From NCBI GenBank assembly GCA_029976025.1, contig JARKNX010000120.1, forward strand, positions 1-46,965: DNA of 46,965 nucleotides, read 5' to 3'. Position numbers and translations under genes: made by a program. Below the pieces are notes generated by a model. It made no database searches, was not told the DNA's origin, and saw only the letters and a list, made by a program, of their open reading frames with translations. Positions within the stretch are counted from its first letter, which is position 1. Each line of letters starts with the position of its first letter. The DNA is from Aggregatilineales bacterium (lineage in GTDB: Bacteria; Chloroflexota; Anaerolineae; Aggregatilineales; Ch27). Of this stretch, positions 1 through 7,385 are shown piece by piece.

Positions 1-726
1 GAAGCCGACGAAGACGATATCACCGGCGCGGCCAGCGGCGGTCGCGGCCTCGATTGCGCCGAGGATCATCTCATCGTTGTGAGCGAAGACGCCGTCGATC
101 TCCGGCTGGGCCTGCAGGATATTCTCGAACACGCTCAGGCCCTCGGCGCGGTTGAAGTTAGCGGTCTGGCGGGCGACGACTTCCAGGCCGGGGCATTCCT
201 CATCCAGATAGGCGTTGAAGCCGGCGCCACGGTCGCGGGCCGCCGACGTCCCGGCGATGCCTTCCAGTTCGACAACCTTGCCCTCGCCGCCGAGCGCCTG
301 ACACAGATACCAGCCAGCCAGCCGGCCGCCAGCGACGTTATCGGAAGCGATATGGCTGACCACCTCACCGCCGCTGGCGCCGCGATCGACGGTGAAGACG
401 GGGATGCCGGCGGCATTGGCGGCCAGAATGGAGGGTACAATGGCGTCCGCGTCGGTCGGGTTGACCAGGATGGCGTCAACGCCCTGGGCGATCAAGTCCT
501 GCATATTGGCGGCTTCGGTGGCCGGGTCATCCTGGGAGTCTACGACAACCAGCGTGATGCCCAGCGCGTCCGCCGCCTCCTGCGCGCCATCGCGCAGGGT
601 GACGAAGAACGGGTTGTTCAGCGTGGAAAGCGACAGGCCGATTGTGGGTGCTCCCTGCGCGGAGACCAGCGTCGCCGGCGCCAGCAGGGCCACAATCAGC
701 AGCAGAGCAAAGAGTTTACGTGACAT
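1..726 (-). CDS. rbsB: Ribose-type sugar-binding protein (partial, 3' end outside window)
   Basis: The ATG at 726 follows a GAGGAGAA ribosome binding site. The visible 242 codons read as a Sec signal peptide (MSRKLFALLLIVALLAP) followed by a type 1 periplasmic binding protein fold. Typical segments are GLSLSTLNNPFF near the N-terminus, then QDLIAQGVDAILVNPTDADA, and VFAHNDEMILGA near the end of the visible part. The reading frame is open to base 1, where it stops just before the usual FVGFD motif, so roughly 60-70 residues are missing. It should capture ribose or a related sugar outside the membrane and deliver it to the permease encoded just upstream. It is the last visible gene of the lacI-rbsD-rbsC-rbsB operon and lies 111 bp after rbsC. 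The family is certain; the sugar is inferred from the RbsD neighbour. Confidence 0.92.
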   Translation of the reverse strand, partial: MSRKLFALLLIVALLAPATLVSAQGAPTIGLSLSTLNNPFFVTLRDGAQEAADALGITLVVVDSQDDPATEAANMQDLIAQGVDAILVNPTDADAIVPSILAANAAGIPVFTVDRGASGGEVVSHIASDNVAGGRLAGWYLCQALGGEGKVVELEGIAGTSAARDRGAGFNAYLDEECPGLEVVARQTANFNRAEGLSVFENILQAQPEIDGVFAHNDEMILGAIEAATAAGRAGDIVFVGF

Positions 727-812
727 GCTTTCTTCTCCTCAAAATACTCACAGACTTCAGGGCACAAGGCCGGAACATAGGTGCCGGAACCGCCTCCGTT
801 CCGTTGTTCGCC

Positions 813-837
813 CCGCCCGGCGGATTTCTCCGGGCGG
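813..837 (-). promoter_or_regulatory. Intercistronic hairpin between rbsC and rbsB
   Basis: An 8 bp GC-only inverted repeat (813-820 with 830-837, 9 nt loop) lies directly after the rbsC stop codon and 86 bp before the rbsB start. No T-run follows on the minus strand, so it is not a classical terminator. Hairpins at this place in binding-protein operons commonly protect or attenuate the message so that the binding protein is made in excess; that role is inferred here. Confidence 0.4.
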
Positions 838-1797
838 TTAGCGAATCAGGCGATGCAGGAGCAGGGCCAGGGCAATGACCGCGCCCTGCACGACACTCTG
901 GTAGAAAGAAGGGACATTGAGCAGGTTCAGACCGTTGTTGAGCACAGCGATGATCAGCACCCCGATCAGGGTGCCGAGCAGCGTGCCCTCCCCGCCGTCG
1001 AAGCTCGTCCCACCGACAACGACCGCGGCGATGGCGTCGAACTCGAAGCCTGCGCCTGCGGTGGGCTGGGCGGAATTCAGCCGGGCGATCAGGATAGCCC
1101 CGGCCAGCGCCGCCAGCGCCCCCGACAGCGCGTATACGAACGCCGTGATTCGCCGGACGGACAGCCCGGTCAGATAGGCGGCGCGCTCGTTATCCCCCAG
1201 GGCGAAGATGAACTGCCCCGGCGGGACATGCTGGAGCAGCACATAAGCGCCCAGAAAGACCAGCGCGGCCACGATGATCGGCATCGGGATGGGGCCGAGG
1301 TAGCCCGTCCCGATGAAGCGGAAAGCGTCGCCCAGCCCGGTGATCGGCTGCCCTTCCGTGTAGGACAGGGCCAGCCCGCGGGCGAACGTCATCATGCCCA
1401 GCGTGGCGATGAAGGGCGGGATACGGACGACGCCGACCAGCGCCCCGTTGACCAGGCCGAGCGCCCCGCCGATGACCAGGCACAGCGCCAGCGCCGGCAG
1501 CGCGCCCCAGCCCTGGCGCAGAGTGTCGGCGGTGATCACGGTCGCCAGAGCCAGAATCGAGCCGACGGACAGATCAATGCCGCGCGTGACGATGACCATC
1601 ATCATGCCGACGGCGATGATGCCGTTGATTGTGGACTGGCGCAGGATGTTGAGCAGGTTATCCGGCGTCAGGAAGCGATCGGAGGTCAGCGTGAGCAGCA
1701 GGCAGAGCAGCAGGAAGGAAAGCAGCAGCCCGTATCGCTGCAGAAAAGGCTTCCACTGTACGTGTTGCCGGGCCGCGCCGGACGTAATCGTGGTCAT
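838..1797 (-). CDS. rbsC: Ribose-type ABC transporter permease
   Basis: A 319-residue polytopic membrane protein of the RbsC (BPD_transp_2) family, the usual length. Family hallmarks are visible: MMMVIVTRGIDLSVGSILAL near residues 65-85, and IAAVVVGGTSFDGGEGTLLG near residues 255-275, the segment that contacts the ATPase. About eight to ten hydrophobic segments fit a CUT2 permease. It starts one base after the rbsD stop region and sits between rbsD and rbsB, so it is translated from the same message. No ATPase gene is interposed as in the classical rbsDACB order; rbsA may lie beyond the left edge or be shared with another cassette. Confidence 0.93.
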   Translation of the reverse strand: MTTITSGAARQHVQWKPFLQRYGLLLSFLLLCLLLTLTSDRFLTPDNLLNILRQSTINGIIAVGMMMVIVTRGIDLSVGSILALATVITADTLRQGWGALPALALCLVIGGALGLVNGALVGVVRIPPFIATLGMMTFARGLALSYTEGQPITGLGDAFRFIGTGYLGPIPMPIIVAALVFLGAYVLLQHVPPGQFIFALGDNERAAYLTGLSVRRITAFVYALSGALAALAGAILIARLNSAQPTAGAGFEFDAIAAVVVGGTSFDGGEGTLLGTLIGVLIIAVLNNGLNLLNVPSFYQSVVQGAVIALALLLHRLIR

Positions 1798-1798
1798 A

Positions 1799-2194
1799 TC
1801 AGAAGGTCACTCCGGCTACCAGGATGACGTTGGCGTAGGGGGTGAACTCGCCGGTGCGGACAATAGCCCGCGCGGCGCGCGTCTGCACCTTGAACTGCTC
1901 ATGCGGCACGTACTCCACCGGCACAGCGCCCAGGGCCGCCAGCAGCGCCGCGTGCATCTGCGGGCTGCGCGTCCTGATCTCTTCGGCGACGATTGCGCGC
2001 TCCACCGCCATCTCGCTCAGGATGGCCTGCAGCACCTCCAGGAAGGGCGGCAGGCCGCCGGTGACGGCCAGATCGATGCGCTGCGGGCCGTCCGGGATGG
2101 GCAGGCCGGCGTCGCTGACGACGAGCTGATCGGTATGGCCCAGCCCGGCGACGACTGCTGATAGCGGCTGGTTAAGGATGCCTGTCTTTTTCAC
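1799..2194 (-). CDS. rbsD: D-ribose pyranase RbsD
   Basis: A 131-residue RbsD/FucU family protein. It interconverts the pyranose and furanose forms of ribose so that a kinase can use the sugar. The N-terminus MKKTGILNQPLSAVVAGLGH carries the catalytic His, and DAGLPIP follows at about residues 29-35; the C-terminal NVILVAGV is typical. I chose the GTG at 2194 because it is 7 nt after a GAGGAG site and overlaps the stop codon of the upstream lacI gene (GTGA), which suggests coupled translation. The in-frame ATG at 2221 lies inside lacI and would add nine residues unlike the family. RbsD is the best evidence that this operon handles ribose or a close relative. Confidence 0.92.
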   Translation of the reverse strand: MKKTGILNQPLSAVVAGLGHTDQLVVSDAGLPIPDGPQRIDLAVTGGLPPFLEVLQAILSEMAVERAIVAEEIRTRSPQMHAALLAALGAVPVEYVPHEQFKVQTRAARAIVRTGEFTPYANVILVAGVTF

Positions 2195-3216
2195 ACGTTC
2201 GCTCCTCGGAATGGCCCGCAAGAATCGCGCTCGACCAGGCGGACGGGCAATCGCTCGTGGCGGCTCGGCGTCTCCGGCGCGCTCAGCCGGTTCACCAGCA
2301 GCCGGACGGCCCGACGGCCGACTTCCTCAGCCGGCTGGGCAATTGTCGTCAGGCGGGGCACGGTGAATGAAGCCAGCGGGATATCGTCGAAGCCCGCCAC
2401 CGATATATGCTCCGGCACGGCCAGGCCGGCCTCGTGAATGGCGCACAGCGCCCCGACAGCCATCAGATCGTTGCAGACAAACAGGGCGGAGGGCGGCTCC
2501 GGCCGGGCGAGCAGGGTTCGGCAGGCCCGGTAGCCGCTTTCGTGGGTAAAGTCGCCGGCCACAATCAGGCCTTCATCCAGCGGGACGCCCGCTTCCGCCA
2601 GGGCCTCGCGGTAGCCAGTGACGCGCCGGGCGCTGGGCACCAGCCGGATCGGGCCGCTGATACAGGCGATCCGGCGGTGGCCGAGGGCGAGCAGATGCCG
2701 CGTCGCCAGCAGGCCGCCCTGCGCGTTCTCCGTCAGCACGGTGTCGATGGCGAAATCGTCGTATTCTTCGCCCGGCGAACGATCAATCATGACGACCGGT
2801 ATGCCGCGCGCCGTCAGCAGGTCCAGCGCCTGGCGGTAGGCTCCGGTGGAGACGAGCAGGATGCCATCGACCTGTTTGGAGAGCAGGATGTCGATATAGT
2901 CCAGCTCGCGGTCCGGCTCATCGTTGGCGTTGCCGAGGATCGTGCTGTAGCCACAATCGTAGCTTTCGGCCTCAATGCCCAGAAGGACCTGAGCGAAGAA
3001 GGGATTGGCGCTGTTGGGGAGGAGGACGCCAAAGGTGTGGGTGCGGCGGCTGCGCAGGCTGCGGGCCAGGCGGTTGGGCTGGTAACCCAGCTCGTCCATG
3101 ACGTGCAGGACGCGCAGGCGGGTATCCTCCCTGACATGGCGCGTTCGGTTGATGACATGAGAGACAGTCGAGGCCGACACGCCCGCTTGCCTGGCGACAT
3201 CGTGGATCGTGGGCAC
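2191..3216 (-). CDS. LacI-family transcriptional regulator of the rbs-type operon
   Basis: A LacI/GalR regulator of about 341 residues. The N-terminal helix-turn-helix PTIHDVARQAGVSASTVSHV and hinge helix (LARSLRSRR) are followed by a periplasmic-binding-protein-like effector domain (FGVLLPNSANPFF ... VSVAGFDDIPLASF-type end). The GTG at 3216 is preferred: it is 8 nt after GAAGGGA and puts the HTH at the extreme N-terminus, as is normal. A TTG at 3267 in the same frame has no ribosome binding site. It is the first gene of its operon and overlaps rbsD by 4 bases. A promoter with a perfect palindrome across the expected start of transcription lies just upstream, so it very likely represses its own operon and is released by a sugar. 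Confidence 0.93.
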   Translation of the reverse strand: MPTIHDVARQAGVSASTVSHVINRTRHVREDTRLRVLHVMDELGYQPNRLARSLRSRRTHTFGVLLPNSANPFFAQVLLGIEAESYDCGYSTILGNANDEPDRELDYIDILLSKQVDGILLVSTGAYRQALDLLTARGIPVVMIDRSPGEEYDDFAIDTVLTENAQGGLLATRHLLALGHRRIACISGPIRLVPSARRVTGYREALAEAGVPLDEGLIVAGDFTHESGYRACRTLLARPEPPSALFVCNDLMAVGALCAIHEAGLAVPEHISVAGFDDIPLASFTVPRLTTIAQPAEEVGRRAVRLLVNRLSAPETPSRHERLPVRLVERDSCGPFRGANV

Positions 3217-3273
3217 CAATCGCGTCCCTTCGACAGACGCCCCGCCGGTGGCCGGCTCAGCGTGCAAGACAAT

Positions 3274-3287
3274 CGATTGCGCAATCG
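3274..3287. promoter_or_regulatory. Probable LacI-family operator (CGATTGCGCAATCG)
   Basis: A perfect 14 bp palindrome directly downstream of the -10 box of the lacI-rbsDCB promoter, covering the expected +1. Even-length palindromes with a central CG or GC step are the standard LacI-family operator design. Autoregulation by the adjacent LacI protein is inferred. Confidence 0.65.
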
Positions 3288-3288
3288 T

Positions 3289-3318
3289 TTTATATCATGG
3301 ATTCGCATCTGTCGTCAA
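3289..3318 (-). promoter_or_regulatory. Sigma-70 type promoter of the lacI-rbsDCB operon
   Basis: The minus strand reads TTGACG (3313-3318), an 18 bp spacer, then TATAAA (3289-3294). The predicted start near 3282 falls inside the palindromic operator, giving a leader of about 65 nt before the GTG at 3216. Confidence 0.7.
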
Positions 3319-3442
3319 GCACCGGCGATGTTCCGGCGATTCCGCCACCGGCCGTCATACGCTGGCGCAAAAGGTCCCGGCAGATAACATGGCCGAAGGC
3401 CCTGGCGTTGTGTTTTGTGGATAATGCCGCCGCTTTCTGTAA

Positions 3443-3538
3443 CGGGGATGGATGGGAGTCGAACCCACCGCGGCCTGCTCTGCGCAACCCGCCACCAGTT
3501 TTGAAGACTGAGGCGTCCACCGGGACACAGCCACCCCC
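3443..3538 (-). tRNA. selC: tRNA-Sec (anticodon UCA)
   Basis: A 96 nt tRNA with every hallmark of bacterial selenocysteine tRNA. The acceptor stem is 8 bp (GGGGGTGG with CCATCCCC, one G-U pair). The D-stem is an extended 6 bp (GTGTCC/GGACGC) with a 4 nt CGGT loop. The anticodon loop is CTTCAAA, giving UCA. There is a long variable arm (GCGG...CCGC with an inner stem), a T-arm with loop TTCGACT, and a G discriminator. The 3' CCA is not encoded. It reads UGA as selenocysteine with SelB, so the genome should also carry selA, selB and selD; none is in this window. It lies 69 bp downstream of the OsmC-like gene on the same strand but has its own promoter. Confidence 0.95.
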
Positions 3539-3545
3539 ACGTTCA

Positions 3546-3574
3546 AGAATAACGTGGGGGTGGGGTGGCGTCAA
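3546..3574 (-). promoter_or_regulatory. Promoter of tRNA-Sec
   Basis: The minus strand reads TTGACG (3569-3574), a 17 bp spacer, then TATTCT (3546-3551). Seven to eight bases downstream is G1 of the mature tRNA (3538), so the transcript probably starts at or one base before the mature 5' end. The spacer contains the exact complement of the tRNA 5' strand, giving a 13 bp inverted repeat (3531-3543 with 3551-3563) centred on the -10 box. Confidence 0.6.
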
Positions 3575-3607
3575 CCATGATCTGCGGCGGCGGGATAAGG
3601 CGCCTTT

Positions 3608-4036
3608 CTACGCCTCGTGAATCTCGTAGCGGGTCGTGATCTCAGCTTTAGCCTTCAGCATGCCCGACACCGAGCAGTACCGGGTCTCAGAGAGTTCAAT
3701 AGCACGGGCGACCGCCACCGGGTCCACGGCATGGCCGGTGACGCGGTACAGGATGGTGATGTGGCTGTAGACACGGGGATATTCGTCCACCACGACGCCT
3801 TCCGTCTCCACTTCCAGTCCGGTCACGTCCTGCTTCTTCTTCTTGAGGATGCTGATCACATCCATGGCTGTGCAGCCCGCCAGCGCCGTCAGCAGCAGCT
3901 CCATCGGGCGGAAGCCCTGGTCATGCCCGCCGGATGCCTCGTCCGCATCGAAGCGAATCACTCCGCCGGGGTAGGCGCCGCTGCTTCCCTCGAATGTCAT
4001 GTCGCCCTTCCAGACGACCTTGCCGGTTTTAGCCAT
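3608..4036 (-). CDS. OsmC family protein (peroxiredoxin-like)
   Basis: A 142-residue OsmC/Ohr-fold protein of normal family length. The conserved segment FRPMELLLTALAGCTAMDV holds the first redox cysteine (C55), and the second lies in ETRYCSVSGML (C121). Family members reduce organic hydroperoxides or handle thiol stress in the cytoplasm. This one resembles the broader YhfA-like OsmC subgroup more than Ohr, so its substrate is uncertain. The ATG at 4036 follows AGGAAGCT. A likely promoter lies at 4148-4176. The gene appears monocistronic, although readthrough into tRNA-Sec is possible. Confidence 0.9.
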   Translation of the reverse strand: MAKTGKVVWKGDMTFEGSSGAYPGGVIRFDADEASGGHDQGFRPMELLLTALAGCTAMDVISILKKKKQDVTGLEVETEGVVVDEYPRVYSHITILYRVTGHAVDPVAVARAIELSETRYCSVSGMLKAKAEITTRYEIHEA

Positions 4037-4147
4037 AGCTTCCTGGTTCCTTTCCGTCCCGGGGAGCAGACACGGCTGCTGGACGGCCTGCCGCCCTCAG
4101 GACATCTTCCCACATCGGGGCCGGTTTGTGCAGTTTCACCACGGCAG

Positions 4148-4176
4148 AGTGTACCAGTTCTGACCCCGGCCGTCAC
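4148..4176 (-). promoter_or_regulatory. Probable promoter of the OsmC-like gene
   Basis: The minus strand reads GTGACG (4171-4176), a 17 bp spacer, then TACACT (4148-4153). This would give a leader of about 105 nt before the ATG at 4036. Confidence 0.45.
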
Positions 4177-4276
4177 ATGATTTCGCCGCGCGCTCCTTTC
4201 GATAGCTTCCCTTTTCCGGGTTATACTGAATATAACGCCGGGCAGGACACGACGCTGGTTGAAGGAATGAAAACGC

Positions 4277-4891
4277 ATGAAACCGCTGTCGCTGGATATG
4301 GTTTACGCCGATCCGCTGGCGAAGATCGCCCTGCAGGGAGCCGAAGAGGCGGAGCATCGGCGGCTGGTCCGGCGGGGGTTGGCCCCCGGTGAGCCGATCC
4401 TGGCCTTCTGGTGGGATAAAGGCGTGACAGGCCTGCTGCTGGCGACCGACAGGCGGCTGATCCAGTTCCCACGTTTTGAGAACCGCAAGCTGCTCTTCGG
4501 GTACACCGTCAGCTTCGAGACCTGGTCGTACTTTTACGCCGATATCCGGGGTATTTCCGGCGCGCCGGGCGGCTTTTTCCAGTTTTCCCGGATGTTCCTG
4601 CACCGCGCCAGCAAGGAAGATTCCACCATCGTGCTGACTGGCCTGAATAAGGATGAGGTCGAGGCCCGCATCAGCGAGCTTCAGCAGGTTATCACCTACT
4701 GCCGGTCACATCAGGTCCAGCATGAGGAACTCACGCCGGAAGACCTGACCGGCGGCGAAGGCGAGCTGGCCGAGCAGGTCAAGCGCCTGTACGATCTCTA
4801 CCGGGAGGGTATCCTGGATCACGAGGAGTTCACTGCGGCCAAGAAAAAGCTGCTGACCGGGACCGCCGCCGACGGCGCGCCAGAAGGCTGA
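4277..4891 (+). CDS. PH-like domain protein with C-terminal SHOCT domain
   Basis: A 204-residue cytoplasmic protein. Residues about 25-135 look like a bacterial pleckstrin-homology-type beta domain: GEPILAFWWDKGVTGLLLAT, then a segment with DRRLIQF, then SYFYADIRGIS. A linker follows. Residues about 165-197 (AEQVKRLYDLYREGILDHEE) match the short SHOCT helix-turn-helix module found at the ends of many bacterial proteins and thought to aid oligomerisation. No signal peptide or membrane segment is present. The ATG at 4277 has a GAAGGA site about 10 nt upstream, and TATACT at 4215-4220 could be its -10 box. Function is unknown. It converges with the ROK kinase gene. Confidence 0.82.
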   Translation: MKPLSLDMVYADPLAKIALQGAEEAEHRRLVRRGLAPGEPILAFWWDKGVTGLLLATDRRLIQFPRFENRKLLFGYTVSFETWSYFYADIRGISGAPGGFFQFSRMFLHRASKEDSTIVLTGLNKDEVEARISELQQVITYCRSHQVQHEELTPEDLTGGEGELAEQVKRLYDLYREGILDHEEFTAAKKKLLTGTAADGAPEG

Positions 4892-4904
4892 CGCGCCGCC
4901 CGGC

Positions 4905-4937
4905 ACACCAACAACAGGGGAGGCCCCAACCTCTCCC
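4905..4937 (-). terminator. Probable terminator of the rsmG-ROK operon
   Basis: On the minus strand a 7 bp GC stem with one bulged A (4930-4937 with 4917-4923) is followed by the T/G-rich stretch TGTTGTTGGTGTG. It sits between two convergent genes, 33 bp after the ROK stop codon. The T-run is imperfect. Confidence 0.45.
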
Positions 4938-4969
4938 GTCCCTCGCTGCCCGCGCGATGCGGCCGCCGA

Positions 4970-5959
4970 TCACTTTTCGCCGAACGTAGACCGGGCCAGC
5001 ATTGCTGCGCCGAGCACCCCGGCGTCATCGCCCAGCAGGGCCGTCTCCATCTTCACTCTGTCGATATCCAGCCGGTTGATGAAATACTGCCGGGCTGTAT
5101 TGCGGATGGTCGGCATCAGCCATTCCTGGCAGGCTTCGATCAGCCCGCCGCCGAAGATGACCATCTCCGGATCGATGACGTTGACGATCGACCCGGCCAG
5201 CAGCCCCAGGTAATACCCGGTGCGCTGGAGTGTCTCCAGCATCAGGCGGTCGCCCATCCGCGCCGCCTGGGCCAGCACGCCGCTGCGGATGTGGTCGTCG
5301 CTGTCATCGATCAGATCGCGCAGCGCGGTCTCCTGACCGAAGCGGATGGCCGCCCGCAGGTCGCGCTCCAGCGCCGTGCGGCTGGCTAACGCCTCGGCGC
5401 AGCCCCGCCGTCCGCAGCCGCACAGCGGGCCGTCAGCCATCAGGACGATATGCCCCAGCTCCGAAGCGGAGCCGCGCATACCGGTGTGCAGCCGGCCGTT
5501 CAGGATCAGCGCCCCGCCGATGCCGGTGCCGGGAAAGATGCCGACGACGCTGTTGCAGCCCGCCCCCGCCCCCACGGCGTACTCGCCGAACGTGGACACG
5601 TCCACGTCGTTGCCGACAATGACCGGGCGGCCCAGCGCTTTGTGCAGGGCCGGGCCGAGCGGCACTTCATCCCACCCGGCCAGATTGGGGGCGTAACGCA
5701 CGATGCCGGTGCTGGCGTCCACCAGGCCGGGCGTGCCGATGCCGATGCCGGCCACCTCGTCCGGCTTGACTTCCGCTTTTTGCAGGGCCTGGCGGACTGT
5801 CTCCGTGACCACAGCGATGACCGCCTCTGGCCCTTCCCGATCGGGCGTGAGGTTCTTGGCGCGGGCGACGACCCGCCCTTTGGGCGAGACAATCGCCGCC
5901 AGCACCTTGGTCCCACCCAGGTCAATTCCCACAAAAGGAGATTTCACTTTCTTGGCCAT
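4970..5959 (-). CDS. ROK family sugar kinase (glucokinase-like)
   Basis: A 329-residue ROK (repressor, ORF, kinase) family protein with no N-terminal DNA-binding domain, so it is a kinase and not a repressor. Visible motifs are the phosphate-binding GIDLGGTK (residues 11-18), the catalytic Asp in GNDVD (D118), PGTGIGGALI (143-152), ELGH (H170), and the zinc motif CGCGRRGCAE (C180, C182, C187). It should phosphorylate glucose, or a related hexose or N-acetyl sugar, at the 6-position with ATP. The start is fixed by GAGGAGGAGCC just upstream. It lies 9 bp after rsmG and is surely co-transcribed with it. The substrate cannot be decided from sequence alone. Confidence 0.92.
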   Translation of the reverse strand: MAKKVKSPFVGIDLGGTKVLAAIVSPKGRVVARAKNLTPDREGPEAVIAVVTETVRQALQKAEVKPDEVAGIGIGTPGLVDASTGIVRYAPNLAGWDEVPLGPALHKALGRPVIVGNDVDVSTFGEYAVGAGAGCNSVVGIFPGTGIGGALILNGRLHTGMRGSASELGHIVLMADGPLCGCGRRGCAEALASRTALERDLRAAIRFGQETALRDLIDDSDDHIRSGVLAQAARMGDRLMLETLQRTGYYLGLLAGSIVNVIDPEMVIFGGGLIEACQEWLMPTIRNTARQYFINRLDIDRVKMETALLGDDAGVLGAAMLARSTFGEK

Positions 5960-5968
5960 GGCTCCTCC

Positions 5969-6757
5969 TCACAGCGGTTTGCGGCTGGGCAGTCCGGGGC
6001 GGCGCGGGTAGCGCGCCGGGCTGGCCGCAACCTTTTCGATCAGCACAAGGTAATGCGTCTCGGTGACTTCGGGCAGCTCAACCGGGATCAGGCGGGTGAC
6101 ATCGCCCCCCAGCAGGCGCAGGGCGTTGTGCGCCGCCTGCACTTCCTCAGCCGCGCTTTCGCCCTTCAGGGCCACCATCTTACCCCCTACCTTGAGCAGC
6201 GGCAGCATATATTCGGCCAGGACCGGCAATCTGGCCACAGCCCGCGCTGTCGCCACATCGTACTGCTCGCGATGCTCGGGCTGCTGGCCGACTTCCTCCG
6301 CCCGCCCGTGCAGGGCGGCAGCGCCGGTCAGCCCCAGCAGATCAATGACATGCCGGATATACTCCACTTTCTTGCCGGTCGCTTCCAGCGCGACCAGGGA
6401 GATGCGGGGGCAGACGATCTTGAGCGGCAGGCCGGGGAAGCCGGCGCCCGCCCCCACGTCAATGACGCGGCCGGCCAGAGAGGACTTGCCAGCGGGGAGC
6501 TGCCGGAGCGCCCACAACACAGAGATGGAATCCAGAAAATGACGAATGACGATCTCGTCGGGGTCGGTGATAGCGGTCAGATTCACCTGCTCGTTCCATT
6601 CCAGCAGGGCGACCGCCAGCAGGTGGAACGCGCGCTGCTGCTCCGGGGTTAGCTCCACCCCGAACAGGGAACGGGCATGCTGCACCAGGCGATCGAGCCG
6701 GATATCATGCCGCTTTTCGCCCACCGGCCCTGTTTGCCCGCCCATCGCCCCAGTCAT
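5969..6757 (-). CDS. rsmG: 16S rRNA (guanine-N7)-methyltransferase RsmG (GidB)
   Basis: A 262-residue class I SAM-dependent methyltransferase. RsmG hallmarks are NLTAITDPDEIVIRHFLDS (about 59-77), the SAM-binding VIDVGAGAGFPGLPLKI (about 93-110), and ATARAVARLPVLAEY (about 174-190) with its conserved Arg. It methylates N7 of the 16S rRNA guanosine equivalent to G527 of E. coli; loss of this activity gives low-level streptomycin resistance in other bacteria. The protein has a slightly long N-terminus, so one of the following in-frame ATGs could be the true start. It is first in an operon with the ROK kinase, not beside gidA or parAB as in many genomes. Confidence 0.95.
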   Translation of the reverse strand: MTGAMGGQTGPVGEKRHDIRLDRLVQHARSLFGVELTPEQQRAFHLLAVALLEWNEQVNLTAITDPDEIVIRHFLDSISVLWALRQLPAGKSSLAGRVIDVGAGAGFPGLPLKIVCPRISLVALEATGKKVEYIRHVIDLLGLTGAAALHGRAEEVGQQPEHREQYDVATARAVARLPVLAEYMLPLLKVGGKMVALKGESAAEEVQAAHNALRLLGGDVTRLIPVELPEVTETHYLVLIEKVAASPARYPRRPGLPSRKPL

Positions 6758-6936
6758 GACGAAGTATCACCCCTCTTGAACCAGAGGCAGCACGTGAATG
6801 CCTGTTCGAAATAGCCCCTGAGCAACCCTTTTATGCGACAGGTCGGGTCACTTTTTGTGCAACTCGTCCCTTGTCTGACAGGGCCAGGGAGGTTAACATC
6901 CGTATAGTGCCTGATTCTTGGCGAGAACGGTCGTAT

Positions 6937-7191
6937 TCAGGAGATCACTTGCAGCCGGAACACCCAGTGCTTTTGTACGATGCCATCAGGCAGGACAATG
7001 ACAGACTGACTGACCGGCTCGAAACCATCCAGGAGCGCAGCGCTGATCATCTGGTCCGCCCGATTATCAGCGTTGAAGGGGAGCCGGATGGAATCTCCGG
7101 CCTGCGCCTGCTGACCAAGGGGACGGTATAAGTTGGCTGTCACGAGGATGTTGTCGCGCTCTATGATTTCCAGAATTTCCCAACGCAGCAC
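6937..7191 (-). CDS. Small hypothetical protein
   Basis: An 84-residue protein starting at GTG 7191, about 6 nt after GGGGGCT. I do not recognise a family. It begins MLRWEILEIIERDNILVTAN and looks soluble, alternating beta-like segments with a polar middle; there is no cysteine, signal peptide or membrane helix. Support for a real gene is the convincing promoter at 7230-7258 and balanced protein-like composition. The overlapping plus-strand frame (6871-7131) has neither. It faces the divergent cold-shock-type gene at 7386. Confidence 0.55.
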   Translation of the reverse strand: MLRWEILEIIERDNILVTANLYRPLGQQAQAGDSIRLPFNADNRADQMISAALLDGFEPVSQSVIVLPDGIVQKHWVFRLQVIS

Positions 7192-7229
7192 GGTTCAGCC
7201 CCCTTATATGCCATTCGGCTCTATCCCCA

Positions 7230-7258
7230 AGTATGCCATGTCTCGTTCTCAATGCCAA
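7230..7258 (-). promoter_or_regulatory. Promoter of the small protein at 6937-7191
   Basis: The minus strand reads TTGGCA (7253-7258), a 17 bp spacer, then CATACT (7230-7235), giving a leader of about 30 nt. Confidence 0.55.
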
Positions 7259-7385
7259 GCAGGGCGGGCACCTGTATTGACTCCGGCGGGACAGCGCCCG
7301 GGGTCCTGATTGGCTGTGTCTACGATGGCGGCGGAGCGGTCCGCGGACTGGCCCGCCGTATGAAGTACACAGGAGAGGTTCTGGT

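Noticed and set aside
3531..3563. Inverted repeat read as a terminator of the OsmC-like gene
   Set aside because: No T-run follows on the minus strand, and half of the stem is the tRNA-Sec acceptor strand. Promoter elements overlap it, so a start signal fits better.
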